The notes below the pieces were generated by a model that saw nothing but the letters and a program-made list of their open reading frames with translations, did no database searches and was not told where the DNA came from. From contig NC_068569.1 in the NCBI RefSeq assembly GCF_025698545.1, positions 16,306,001-16,370,000 of the forward strand: a stretch of DNA of 64,000 bases, read 5' to 3'. Shown here in pieces: positions 38,775-51,670 of the stretch (position 1 is the first letter of the stretch; each line of letters opens with the position of its first letter). The stretch is from Gossypium raimondii (Eukaryota > Streptophyta > Magnoliopsida > Malvales > Malvaceae). A program made the position numbers and the translations under genes.

Positions 38775-41700
38775 CTAAAATTTGTCATGAGCCCTTAAGG
38801 CTTCAAGGATGCTACCAACCCATCTGGAAATCCACATAAAACTGAGGAGTCAGAATCTTTAATTTAGTCAAAACCCAAAAGAACTTCCACTTTGAAAAGT
38901 ACAAAGGTTTGAAGAGACAAAAGGCGAATGTAATTAAAGGAAGAACTTTTTTTGCTAAGTCAAGGAAGCTCAGCTCAAATAGAATTTTCCTAAACAATCG
39001 ATAAATATAGGTTCTCCTAGGAGAGACTTGGCTATTGAAGCAAAAAACGATTGCAGGACCTTGATTGCGGTGAAACTTTATGGTTGCTTCAACAGTCGGA
39101 CTAAATTCAAATGCAACTTACTGCTACCTAACGTAGCTCAAGCAGAAAGCTGGATTAAAGAAAGAGGATTACCCATCAAGTCCAGGCTGCATCGGGAAAT
39201 ACACATTTCTCAATCCTAATCTTTTTGCAGCGGAGGCAGTTGTCTCTCCAATACAGGCCACTGCATTGCTCCAAGAATCAGGCTCTGAAATGAGATTGAC
39301 CCAAGATCTGTGGCAATAGAAGTGGAGAAACTAAGTTTACCAAAAGAGAAAGAAAAACTGTCCCAACGAAAGACTTGGCAAATCAGGCATCCCAAGCAGA
39401 CCATGTTGAAGGGTGACGATTAAGGTCCAACTACCATGATAATTCAAATTATATGCAGCAACAAGTCTACAGGATGGACAATGTGCTTGCAGAATCATTA
39501 ACAGATGGAAAAACTTTTAAGACAGCCTACTGGTGCAGAGAAAAGAATCAACTATATACCGAACCGCAGAAGGTGAAGCAACAGTAACAACCGGCGCAGA
39601 TTGGGCCTTCTCCAAGACAATATGGTCAACATGATCAACAGGTACCTGAAAGGAATGACTAAACATCAAGGACTACTAGAGTATGCTGAGTTGGCAGTCA
39701 TAAACCATCATCGACTACAAGTTACTATCTTGAATTAGGAACAAATCTTGCTCCCCAAGAACCAAGAAGGACAACAAACTTTGTAGCAGACTCCAACAGC
39801 ATTCTGCAGCAGATGCTTATTCTAAATATCTCATACATCTGCCGAGTTGCCCAGACTTTACAAAATGAATTTTTGGATTATGCTCGTGTTGCTCTCAACA
39901 ACACAATAGATTGTTCTGCTGGCATTGCTAAAGTTTCTATTAAGCTAAACAAAAATCTAATTCAACTTCAAATGAGGTAGATAAGGTGAAAAAATGTAAC
40001 CATTAATGGAATGACATCTAAAGAAGAAACTGGAACTAAAAGTAACAATACAGAGATACTCACAGTTGTGTAAGTATTTAGCCTCAAAACCTGAAATCCA
40101 CGATGAGACAAGCCTTCTTCTGGAACATAGATTCAAAACCAAAGGTAAGGATACATTCTCACTGTTTCCTAGTATAATTATTAAACTTCAAGCATGATAC
40201 TGAATACAGTTAATATAAGAAAAAGCTTAGCCATGTTAAAGGGGAAAAACAAAAGTTTCAGGTAAGTAATAATCAAACAGTACGAAGAACAAAAGTATAA
40301 AACCAAAAATTGTGGTGTTAATAAATGCTTCATCATAAAGGATGCCACCACAACTTTAAGTGCATTTAACAAAGAGAATAGATTCCTTTGTTCGGTAGGT
40401 TGTGGCTTTAAACTGACTCAACCTATGCATTTTTCCACAACTCCTTTTCTTTTTTTCTTTCTCTTCCAGCATTGAGGTAATGTTTTCTTCTTCTCTTCTC
40501 TTTTTTAATTTTAAAATTTACAGTTTAAGGATTAAACGTGAGGCTTATGCTATGCCTTAATCCACAAGTGATTCCTACATCTCCATAAATATCAAATCAA
40601 ATGCACATATTAGTTTACTGATAAGGTCAAGTTTTTAGCTTGCAATTCCTCCGGTAAGATGTTAATGCATCAGAAGGAGAAAAGATATTCTCAAATAACA
40701 AGATTATAAAAATCAACAAGGGCCAAAATAACTCAAAAATAATATGAAATCAGAAAACCAAAACAATTATCATACCAATCTCATTGCTAGCCTTCACTGA
40801 AGCTGGATATAAGACAGTGCATCTCTTATTCCCATCCATTGGAAGCTCTGAAGCCAAAACTTTGCCTGTTGCTGGTGGAATTTAAACACATAATAGAATG
40901 CAATTAGCATCATGATTTTGATTGTAACCTTTAATACATGTCAGTCACACAAAAGGGGTCGATTATGTTATAGCAGCACCAACAAGCTAACGTAGGAAAA
41001 ATATCTCACAGAAGGAGGAGCACTTATGGACATCCAGATATGTTCTAAACTAAAAATACTACAAACTCGTAAATGGATTGAAACATATAGGACAAAAACA
41101 ATTATGCCATGTGCTTCCTTTATGGGTTGCAAGAATCTCGCGCAAAGAATATGTAACACTATTTTCCTCTAAATATTAAAAAAAATGAATACATCCATTA
41201 ACTTATACACATCTATATGCTAAAACAAACAAAGATGACACAAATGAAGTCGTGCGGATAATGATCAGTACCTTTTGATGGTGCAAATGCAACATGAAGT
41301 GATTGCTTTGATGGTTGCTTTAGATTCTCAAATATACTTGCAGTACCAGCTCCAACAACACCAATCCTAACATTTGGTGTTCCTGCTGCCCTAAAGAAAC
41401 AATTTAAACCCATGCGCCCAGTTATAAACAATGTAAATCAAAAGAAAAATTGCAAATAGGAGAGAAAAATAAAGATGTCCTTTAGACACACCCACATTTA
41501 AAATACACACACACAAGTAAATAACTTTTAGGCATTGCTAATAAAAGTATGAATATTGCATGGCCAAGATAAATAGTCCATGTCAGCAAGAAAAGAATGA
41601 TACAGATGAAACTTGAGAGACATTTGAAGCAAACACATGAATCTTCATTTGAGCACTAAAGATTCCTAAAGCCAGACAAGAAATGCTAATAAAGATTTTA

Positions 41701-43179
41701 ACGCAAAAAGTAGACGGTTTCTTGCTTGCAAGTTCTAATCCTTACTTCCAAGCCTCAAGAAAGACCGAACCAGCTTCAGGTGAAGTTATGACAATCCAGT
41801 CAAACGCCGTTTCTGCTGCCACAATAAAGATATATTATAACACAATAAAATAAAATATAACCACTGACTACAAGAACCCTATAAACATATAACCACTCCC
41901 AAGAAATTCCACCAGTTGACACGGTGAAGGAGCAGTACAATCAAGCTCAAACCCCAAATATCATGGTTTTGGTTCGTAGGTCAAAACTGAACATGGCTTG
42001 ACAAGCAACAGCTTGGCAAACAATGAATTTAAAAATGTTTATTATATCTAGCACGCATAAAAGAAGAACAGCATCTTAAAACTAACAAGACTTATATTTC
42101 CAAAGAGAGACTGCCTATGATCCATGTAAATTCAGTGATAATCCATCCACTGTACTAACAATGCACAACCATCAATTGAGATTAAGTTCTCAAACTTACC
42201 ACTTAAAACAGAAGCAAGCCTATCCGAGTCAGGCCCTTGTAAATGCTGAATAAGGGGAAGTTCCAAGCAATTGATCCCATGTTCGGCCTGCAGTTTAGTT
42301 AAATCTTAATTTAAATATATACTTGCATTAAAAAAATGTTCAGCTGATACAGCAGCAAGCCCAATTGATTTTCATTCCAAAAACTGCGAATAGAAATTAT
42401 TTCCATAAAGTTTTTCAGAATTTATTTATTCCAAACAAACATTGAACCTATATATCCGTCAGCATTTATTCTAAAGTTAGCTGGTTTTTTTTTTGTTTGT
42501 TTTTCTTTTTTGCTTTTACAGCTAGATCCTTCGAAATACTAACGGCATGTGCTCTAGATTCTTTAATCCTTTCTTAGTTTCTAGTTTTTTTTTTCTTTGG
42601 TACGAACCAGGCTCGAAGTTCAAGAAGTTCATACCATTGTATTTACCTTTAACAAAAGTAAAATAAAAAATAAAATATGAGGGGAAAAAACATTAAAAAT
42701 GACTTAGGCACAGCTTAAATCAATTAAGAATGACTTAGATGTTGCTTTAGTTTCAGCATTTAATCAAACAGATGATAAACCGATCCTAAATTCAGAATGC
42801 AGGGGATGATTGTTCACATATTGTAAAATATTAATCTTTTCCTTTCAAGTTCCAATAAAAAATGAGAAAAAGCTTAACTCTAAAGAGCTCAACAAAATCA
42901 TCAAAAAGATATAAAAGACAGAAAAAAAATCAAAGAAGGTGCGAAAGAGAGAGTAACAACCAGAGCGTCAATAAGCTTGGTGTTTTTGCCTCGTTCCCTG
43001 GTGACGACGACTTTCGGATTTGAAGAAGCATGCTGAATCACTTGCGAAGTCGACGGAGACGAAGTCGAAGACGCTCCGATTCTGGCACGAGAGAAAGAGA
43101 TTCGCGTTTGAAGTTGCAGAGGAAAAGACGGACATGGCGGAGCGAGAGGACTGAGAGAGGAGAGAGAAAGTAACGCCAT
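38775..43179 (-). CDS. UROS: Uroporphyrinogen-III synthase, plastid (9 exons)
   Basis: Exons, in gene order: 43179-42961, 42287-42200, 41815-41746, 41390-41272, 40871-40776, 40119-40064, 39645-39560, 39307-39173 and 38823-38775. Phases close to give 305 residues. The first 50 or so residues are Ser/Pro/Arg-rich with few acidic residues, a typical chloroplast transit peptide. The mature enzyme starts near [20 protein letters not shown]. Family motifs follow: [87 protein letters not shown] and [16 protein letters not shown]. The enzyme cyclises hydroxymethylbilane to uroporphyrinogen III with inversion of ring D, a common step of haem, chlorophyll and sirohaem synthesis in the plastid stroma. 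All introns are GT-AG. This is the most securely identified gene here. Confidence 0.95.
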
Positions 43180-46100
43180 TGAAACGTGTTGGGCAGACGA
43201 TGGAGGATTGGGCCAAAAGGGGCCAGCTGTTGCCGAATTAAGTAACTACTAAACCATGATAAATTAATTATTTTTTTTTCGCAAACCAAAAATATCTAAT
43301 AGCCCCTAATTGTTTTCCCGCCTTTAAATAATGCCTACGTTTCCGGTCGGTAACCTGTAGAACATACTGGATGACACGTGTAACTTTTTTGTGGCGGGCA
43401 AGAGAGCCTAGTTCTAATTCCCGCCGACACAACAGCATCCCACATTTTTCACTTTATTCTAAGCCGGGTCCATCATAATCGACTGGGGTTTCAGATAATG
43501 AGACGGTGCAGACTTCCCTGAGGCTCCATCATTCTCCATGGATGATACTGAAAAGACCGTTGATATTCCTGGCTCTTGTTTCAGTCTCCATATCTGTTGG
43601 CCATTATAATTGTATGGTTCAGGGCCACGTGGAGGTTGTCGGGTTTTAGCTCTTCGCTTCATCATAGGGCTCCAAGAGACGCAATGTCACCGAACCCCCC
43701 ATCATCATTGTAGTAATGTTGGGTGTGATTATTTACGCGCATCTAATGGACATGGTCGTCATTATCATTTTTTTGCACCTTATAAAATATCACCTAAATT
43801 ATAATAATATAATCGGAATGTAGCTTTCTTTCATATGCTCATGATTATGTGCTTAGTGTTCTTTTTAATGAAAACTTATCATATGAAAAGTTTTACAAGC
43901 AACAATATTCAAGCTAGATATAAGAGATTAAGAGTAACAGCTCTGAATAAAACAAAACTTTCTGTAATATGAAACAAAGCTCTAAAAGCCTATAAACCTA
44001 ATAACGCTTGAGTGAAGCAGCCCAACATGATCTTACACTTAATATAGGTCTCCATCACTGAACACAAATAGGAGCTAATGAGGATTTAAAGCTTTAGCAA
44101 TGACAAACTACCATCGAATAATCACCCTGATGTGGTGAATCCATTTCGAATGGTGTGACTCCTATAATAATGGAGTTATGGCTTCGAAACCTAAATAAAC
44201 AAATATATGGAATCTCAGAAAAGACCAAAAAATTCAAGAGGCAAAATTGACTAATGAAATTTTAACTTTTTTTTATAGTGTTTTTATAATTTTTAAAAGA
44301 TTAAATTAAATTTTTATAATTTAAAAAATTAAAAATATAATTTTATTTTTATTAATTAAAAATTAAAAAATTTAAATAGTAATTTTTTATTTTAAGTTCC
44401 GACGAGGCACCCTTAGATTCGCCTCTGAACAGAACAAAAGCCATCAAAGACGGCACATCGAAGGAACTTGTCTTTGTGCTCGAGACTCGAGAGAAAGACA
44501 CAATCCTGAAAATAGACGAGCGAAGAGTCGGCGTCAAAAACAACAGCCTTTACAGAGGAAGGTAGAGGATTATTTTGAGCCCAAAACTTATTATTCTACA
44601 AGCAATTCTCATCACGTCGGAAAAACTGGTCAGTGACTGACTGATGCTATGACAAAATTGATTGCTTAGCAGCCAATGGTTGACCGCCACAATAGCCGTG
44701 GAGAACTCCAAACCTCCTTTTCAGAATCTATTGTTCGACATCTTTGATCGAAGAATTTGAACAGTCAGTGCTCTTTGGCTGAATAAGAGGAACAAGTGGC
44801 TCAATTCTCGAGGTAAATATTGATCGACATTGGGTCTACTTAGACACCTCCAAAACTTGAAACACAGAACAGGGAGAATGGTGATATTTTAAAAGGAAGG
44901 GATTTGAACCATAGGAGATGACATAAGGAAAGGAGCACTAGTAGTGCCCTTCAAGCGATGCCGGTGGTGGACGGCAACAATGGAATAAGATAACAGACGA
45001 CGAATAGGGTTGTTTCAGGGATAAGGCGCGACGCCCAATGTTTGGCGAATGAGGCTTGACTGCAGGGACACTGGGCAGGGAAGCAATGTTGGAGAAAAGC
45101 AAAGTAAATACTTCAAGACCGGCAAAGAAGGGTTTTTTTTTACACTAATTATGTTATTTGATGGTGGGGTTTTGACTAAAATAATTTATTTTTAAATTTT
45201 ATCTTTATAATTAGTTAATTCTTGCATTTAAACATTTTTTATACTAATTGAGTTTTAATTTAATTGATATAGACATTGTGTGGGTTTGAATATATGGGTG
45301 GAGAAAGATTGTGGATAATTTTAGATATTGTGTCAAAAATAATGAATCTGATCAAAATTTATAATGAAATTATTCAAAAATATTTTTTATTTTTATTTTC
45401 ATCCAAAATATTTTTATCTGGACTAGTTTAGGAAAAATCTCAAAACAACACGTGAATTTCGATCAAATGTACAATTTAAGATATGAATTTTGATTTGGTA
45501 TAGTTAAACATATAAAATTTAATTATGTTTCAAATGTATATGTAAAACTTTAATTTTAATTGAATTGTACACATTTAAAAAAAGTTACGTCGATTTATTT
45601 TTATATTAAATAAATATAATTATATATGTATGTTATATGTAAACTTAAAATGGTACTTTGTCAATAATTGTGTCAATGATTTATAAAATTTAAATCAAAC
45701 CAAATTTTTATTTATAAAATTATACAAAATCAAAATTTATGTATGATTTTAAATTTATCTTGAGAAACTTGAAGTTGATTTACATTTCATTTATCTAACT
45801 CAAGACCGTTTTAAAGTTATTTTCTTACCTTTTTCTTTAAAGGATTATTAAAGAAACTTACCAAATCTATGAAAATTGAATCAAATCAAAATTTAATGTA
45901 TAAAATTATACAAAAACCAATATTCATTTTTGAACATTAAACCAAAATATTAATAGTTATGAGATTTATCCCATTGCAAAATTATTTTCCTATCTTCCAC
46001 AGAAACCTGTTTTACCAATGCAATGCCCATTTTAAAAACAATACAAAAGGTCAAGGGCAACATGAGAAGAGGTGAGGATGTAACTTGAGTTGTCCACATT

Positions 46101-46625
46101 GATTAAGGCAACCAAATATTTATTTTCTAGTTCTAAATCTTTTAAACTATCCTGTAAAATGTATCGTTTGAGAAAAGGAAAGCTCATCTTCACCTAAGAG
46201 TCAAGATTGAATAGCAGCCACAAATTTTCAAATGAGGAAGATATAAATAATATTCTATACGAAGCTGAAACGTAATCCAAGTTAACAATAGTTTCTTCCA
46301 ACTAAATATGAATCATAATTATTAAATTTGGACTGACCCGACGAACGAACTGATCGACTAGTAGCCGTAGTTCATATTTATTCATGGAGCACACGACCTC
46401 AAACCTTAGCTATGTCATATATTCGAATCACCGAGTGTCCCTTTTCACTCACAAAAGATTAAACCAATAATGAATCCAAACCCTACAAAAAACTACTTGG
46501 GGGGGGGGGTCAAAATTCAGTTCCGCTCCACACCTGGAGGGATTTATATAAGAATTCTACCCAACCAAGAGAGCTACGCCTCTCCTCTAGTGTGAGTTGT
46601 CTACTTACTAGAGCTACTTCTCTCC
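43180..46625. other. Promoter side of UROS and repeat-rich intergenic DNA
   Basis: 43180 to about 43400 is the 5' flank of UROS. A - strand open frame at 43459-43665 is listed separately. Around 44240-44420 the AT-rich block ending 'cccttagattcgcctctgaa' resembles the tail of an abundant retroelement family. 44400-45130 is less AT-rich but has no open frame. 45400-45800 contains repeated phrases such as 'aatcaaaatttatg' that suggest a decayed miniature element. A G run sits at about 46500-46509. Confidence 0.4.
43459..43665 (-). CDS. Small hypothetical protein (68 residues), uncertain
   Basis: The frame starts MMKRRAKTRQPPRGPEPYNY and ends with a PQSIMMDPA tail. Its composition is more balanced than that of other short frames nearby, with Pro, Arg, Gln and Ser spread through it, and the DNA is locally GC-richer. 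I recognise no family. It lies about 280 bases upstream of the UROS start codon on the same strand, so it could also be part of an upstream exon or chance. A weak TATA-like string ('ttataaaata') lies near 43782. Confidence 0.25.
   Translation of the reverse strand: MMKRRAKTRQPPRGPEPYNYNGQQIWRLKQEPGISTVFSVSSMENDGASGKSAPSHYLKPQSIMMDPA

Positions 46626-46679
<54 letters not shown>
46626..46679. repeat. ATT trinucleotide microsatellite, about 18 units
   Basis: An uninterrupted run of 'att' repeats on the + strand (AAT on the - strand). On the gene strand it begins two bases after the TGA stop of the RBP45/47 gene, so it forms the start of that gene's 3' UTR. It is likely to be length-polymorphic. 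Confidence 0.95.
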
Positions 46680-46680
46680 C

Positions 46681-49600
46681 TCAGTTTACTTGTTGCTGGT
46701 AACTGCCATAGAATGGATAAACTCCATACGCAGCCGTATATATACCCGGGTTATGAGGTGGTGGAAAAGCATATCCATAGCCATCATACACCGCTCCTCC
46801 ATAGTAAGCTCCACCCCATTGGTTACCATAATCTGCTCTAAACTGCATTATCCCAAAATATTAGTGAGATAAAATAGAGGTAGTTTATATTTAAGTGATA
46901 GATATCATGACTTTTCAAAGGTTTGTTTCAGAAAATGTCATCACAAATTAGTAATCTTTATGAAAATAAAATTCCACTCTACTCTTCAGTACCTCTCATC
47001 CATTTCTGTCGAAGCATGTAGTGACAGCTATCTTAATGCTGCAATCAACAATGCAAGGGAGGGTAAAGTGGGGGAACTATCGATAAAAAATAGATACCTG
47101 CTTATTTGTAGGATTGCGTCCCCAAGAGAGTCTCACTGTTTGCTTGCCAATTATAGTCCCATTCAACTTTTGCAATGCCTCCTCAGCATTGTTCCTGTCA
47201 AGACTCAAGAATTCACATCAAGGTAGTAACTAAATGACACCTCTAATCTAGCACTGCAAATTAATGGCAAAACCAGAAAAATAACTACAAAATTTACCTC
47301 CCGGCGAATTGTACAAACCCGCATCCTTTTCCAACAGGTATTTTAACAGAGACTATTTCACCATATTGAGAGAAAGGTTGCCTAAGATCTTCTTCAGTCA
47401 CATTAGGGTCAAGCCCTCCAACAAATATCTAAAATAACTTTTGATCAGCCAAGAGGCACAAAAGATGATAATCCTAAGAGGTAAAGTTGGAAGAACTTAA
47501 ACTCACTGTTGTGTTTGACGAATCTCCATCAGATTGGGATGAAGCACTATTTGATGCATAACCACCTACCAAGAATAAAAGGAAGCAAATATCAAGCAAA
47601 ATCCTAAAAGCTTAAAACCATAAAAAGAGATAATAGATGGAAAAGAATGAATAGAAACCACAAATAGTATATTGGAAACAAGGACATAAATTCTCGATCA
47701 CATATAATATAAACTTGAGATAACCCAATTAACTTCTTGTATAAACCACAATCCTGTGGTGGTTTCAATTGACAAAATTCATGTAGATGAATACCGTTAA
47801 ATACTTAAATTTTCTCAAATCTGCACTTCATAGTACCAGTTTCTTCATTATACTAGTTGTAACAACAAGAAATAGTTGAACTATCCTTAGCACCTTCTAA
47901 CAATTCCTATCCTATGAAAACCACCCAAAGGAAGAAAATAATTTTCATGATTGTATGATAAAATGACAATGGTCATAAAAAACAAGCTTAAAAAGCCCCT
48001 ATTAAAAGAGGCTATACCTAGTTGCCCAATAGAAGGGTAAAGTGGGATTTGTAAACACTTTCTTCCTCAAACAGAAAAGTAGCACTTTATTTCCCAACAA
48101 ACCAACTATTCTACACCAACACATTCTATAATCAGAAAAGAGGCAGTCAAACAACAAGAAGAGAGAGCCAAGTTAGACAATTATAAATTGTCTGATACGG
48201 AATCATTGATTTCCTTGGTGCAAAATTAAGTCAAAGTGGGTGGGGCAAAAATAGTCAACTTTTTCATCAAAAATTGCAGAGGATCCTCAAAGAGCATATA
48301 TATATATACATGTGTGTATACACATGTACATTCAGACATAGAAGTACTGGTAACAACTCAGTAAAGAGGTAAATGTAGGAACTTTAGCAATAAAGTTTAA
48401 GAAATTAAAATACCAATGCTTGTAAACTTAAACAAAATGTGCATAAAGAAAAAGCAAGTTAATCAAATACCTTGTAAAGAATACTGTTGCTGATAGCTAG
48501 ATGATTTCCTGGGAGTTGCAGCACCAATACGCATAGGCCTGCTTGAACAATATACACCATTCATTTCCGTCATGGCAAGTGACCTCTCAGTATCATCCCC
48601 AAACCTCACAAAACCGTAACCCTTTGATCGACCAGTATTAGCATCAATTACGACTTTTACAGCTTTAACAGAAGGATATTTACTAGCAAAGGTTTCATGC
48701 AATAGGCTATCAGTAACATCTGCAGCTAAATCTCCTACAAAAATAGAAAGATCAGGACCATTTTCTGAGTGCTTATCTCCCATGCTAAAAGTTGCCCAGT
48801 TCAGACGGAAAGGTTGTTCCATATTAGGCATCAAAATGCCACTATAATTTTGGAGAACTTTCTCTGCTGTTGCATGCGAAAAAAATTCCACAAATCCATA
48901 TCCTTCTGACAGACCAGTCTGCTTATTGCGAATGACCTTAATTGATGAAATCTGCTCAAACAATTTCCAATTATCAATTTAGTTTGACATGAAACTAAAA
49001 CTCTTAAAAGCAAAGTCCAACATTTCTTTAACTTTCTTTTCATACAAGTTCCAATGCCTTCTCAATTCAATAATACTAAGTTTGAGCTTATGCAGTCTCA
49101 CTATCACTATGTGTTAACCTCACATGAAGCCAAATGCAACAAATTTCTTGCATACATGATACATTGATTCAAGGCAAACATTCAAAAAAGATGGTTTTAA
49201 TTTATCCTGAACTTAACGTTAAATTTAACCTCAACATTTATTCTCTAAACAACTTTTTGACATTCCAGACTATATCTTCATACGTCAAAATCAAATTCTT
49301 AACCTATTTTAGGCTTTACTTAATTAAGTTATTTTTGGTATTATTTCCTTTTAATCGCCTTAAATAGCCAATGAGGAATTCATCTCACCCTGTCAGCCAA
49401 TTACTTGTTCAGACTCATCTCATTCGTGGTATTTGATTAGCAATCAAGTATACAACTACATGCCAGCCAGCAAAAGGATCCAAATGCCTTAATCATAGTG
49501 CAAATCCTATCTTTTCCTAACTAAGACCTAAAGTATTCGTTAAGATTGCTAGTTAAAGAAATATTCTCCATCCAATAAAATTCGATAATGATTTTCTTAA

Positions 49601-50275
49601 TTGTCAATGGAGATGCATTTAATTGAAAATATTTCCATAAACAGTACTAAGCAAGTGTCCCAATAGCACTCCTATGTGTATATACATAGATTAAAGATTA
49701 AAGAGTACAAGAGAACATTAATCAATAATTCATACTGACTATATTAATATCAGATAGCTTTTGTTTTAGGATAATATTAGTGTTATGACTGCAGAAACCA
49801 CAACAATGACAATGTGCAGTACTCATCATTCAATATCATATAAAAAAGAGATTAACATGAAATAATAGCAAATTATAATAAATATATTCACGAGATATAG
49901 TTCAACCTCGCCGATGGAAGCGAAACAACTATGAAGGTAGTTCTCGTCCATCCAATGATGCAAATCACCAACCCAAATGGTTTTGTTCTCACCGCCATCG
50001 TTGGATCCTTGCTGTTGTTGTGCGTGTTGCGCGTTGCCATGGTGGTGCTGGTATTGGTGATGATGGTGGTGATAAGGCATGTAGTGCTGAGGTGGAGGTG
50101 GCGGCGCCACAAAGTGCTGCGGTTGCATCATCTGATGCTGCATTACCATAGCTGTTGTCGGATACTGCATCGCCACCCACTGCGGATGCGATTGTAGCGG
50201 TTGTTGTTGTCGCTGGTTCTGTTCCTGCGAAGGTTGTGTTGGTGATTGCGAATCCGAACCGTTGTTTTGCTGCAT
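46681..50275 (-). CDS. RBP45/RBP47-type RNA-binding protein with three RRMs (6 exons)
   Basis: Exons, in gene order: 50275-49907, 48951-48471, 47565-47507, 47428-47298, 47194-47098 and 46842-46681. Phases close to give 432 residues. The N-terminal 95 residues are Gln-, Pro- and His-rich with runs such as PPPPPQHYMPYHHHHHQYQH. RRM1 starts at IWVGDLHHWMDENYLHSCF (about 99) with RNP1 EGYGFVEF (about 139-146). RRM2 starts at SIFVGDLAADVTDSLL (about 192) with RNP1 KGYGFVRF. RRM3 starts at IFVGGLDPNVTEEDLRQPFS (304) with RNP1 GCGFVQF. The C-terminus is rich in Gly and Tyr. This layout is that of plant RBP45/RBP47 oligouridylate-specific hnRNP-like proteins, which bind poly(U) or U-rich RNA in the nucleus and join stress granules. 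The exon 1 donor (GAG|GTTGAA) is weak but fits family length. The 955-base first intron is the longest. Confidence 0.94.
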
Positions 50276-50503
50276 CCTTATCTTTTTATTACAATTATTG
50301 CTATCTCTATTTTCAGTTTAAGAGAATATAAATAAACAAACAAGACTCCAATGGTTATTTGAATTGAATTCTTTCTAATTATTTTCAGGGAAACGAAAAA
50401 TATAGAAGAGAGAGAGAAAGGTACGGCTAGGGTCTAAGCAGAGGCTTTAACGAAGGGTGATGGGATGAGACGGATGATTTACTTCGATGGTTTCATCACA
50501 ACC

Positions 50504-50513
50504 GTTTATATAT
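50504..50513 (-). promoter_or_regulatory. Putative TATA box of the RBP45/47 gene
   Basis: The - strand reads GATATATAAACGG about 230 bases before the ATG at 50275. A GA/CT-rich stretch (about 50407-50420) lies between, as in many plant leaders. A second, closer promoter cannot be excluded. Confidence 0.4.
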
Positions 50514-50769
50514 CAAATTGACAATATTAGGTAGACTTTGTATGTGACACTGTTTTCTGCTTACTCCTATCGTATTTCAAATAATATTTTGGTATTAGAA
50601 ATTTAGTAAGTGTCCCTACTTTATTAGGAATTTATTTAGGTTAATTTTGCATATACGACGAAAAAAAAATTATTTGGAAAATTATGTCGTTTTTTTAAAA
50701 GTTACTGATTTATGTTATTTTTGGGGTGTGTTTTCACTTTGCTAAAAAAAAATTTCTTTGTTTTTTTTC

Positions 50770-51670
50770 AGTTGGAAATTAGAAGTTTGTAAATTTATTT
50801 TTATTCGTGTTTGAGATAGGTATTGTTATAGGTTTAAGGAATTTTGAATTTACAGTGCTGTCGTGGAGCTAGGTGACCTACAAATTTTATCTATCATCTG
50901 AGTACAGAGCCATCACCGGGAAGCCAAATCGCTTTGCAACTCAAGGTCCCAGTTGACGGTGATTATACGATCTGGGGTTGCAGTGTAACTAAGTCTTCAA
51001 GTTTACAAAGGTTATGTTTTTAAAGGATTGAGTATAACTAGGGTCGTAGTTGACAGTGGTTATACAGGCACGACAACAAGTTTCTCTTATCAGATGAGGA
51101 TACTTTATAAAACTCATACACAAGTACGAGGAAGAAAAACGCAATGGCGTTTCAGTGTAATCAAGTAATTTGTTTTATCCATTTCCATCAAAGGCAGTGA
51201 CCCCGTTACTATAACCTATAACAGAATTGGGGTGTAACAGGGTCACAACCTTTGGTGGAGATGCATAAAACAAATTACTTAATTATACTGGAAGGCCTAT
51301 CTGATTTTCTTCCTTGTACTTGTGTATAGGTTTTATAAAGCATGCTCCTCTGACGAGGAAAAACTCGTTCTCTTGCCCGCATAACCACCGTCAACTACGA
51401 CTCCAGTTATGCTCTATCCTTTGATAAAATAACCTTTGTAAACTTGAAGTTCTAGTTACACTTCAACCCGAGACAGTATAATCACCACCAACTCGAGCCT
51501 CGAGTTGTAAAACAATCCCAGTTTTTCAAATGATGGCTCCATACTCATATGGTAGGTGAAATTTGTAGGTTATCGAGCTCCACAACATCACCATAAACCC
51601 AAACACAACTTAAAATTATAACTATGTCTCCCTCAAAGCTAAAGAGAAATAAATCTTTAAACCCGAAAAT
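50770..51670. repeat. Long-armed inverted repeat (about 450-bp arms, hairpin centre near 51222)
   Basis: The left arm, about 50770-51221, is the reverse complement, at roughly three-quarters identity by eye, of about 51222-51670. Shared blocks include 'cacaagtacgaggaagaaaa' against 'cacaagtacaaggaagaaaa', 'caagtttacaaaggttat' in both arms, 'gtcgtagttgacagtggtta' against 'gtcgtagttgacggtggtta', and 'ggagct.g.t.acctacaaa'. The centre 'gtgaccccgttac' / 'gtaacagggtcac' has almost no loop. There is no coding potential. A foldback transposon is the simplest reading; if transcribed it would form a long double-stranded RNA. Confidence 0.85.

Noticed and set aside
48292-48330. Small TA/TG-rich palindrome near 'tatatatacatgtgtgtatac'
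   Set aside because: It lies in an intron of the RBP45/47 gene and is a simple dinucleotide tract; too short to call a functional hairpin.
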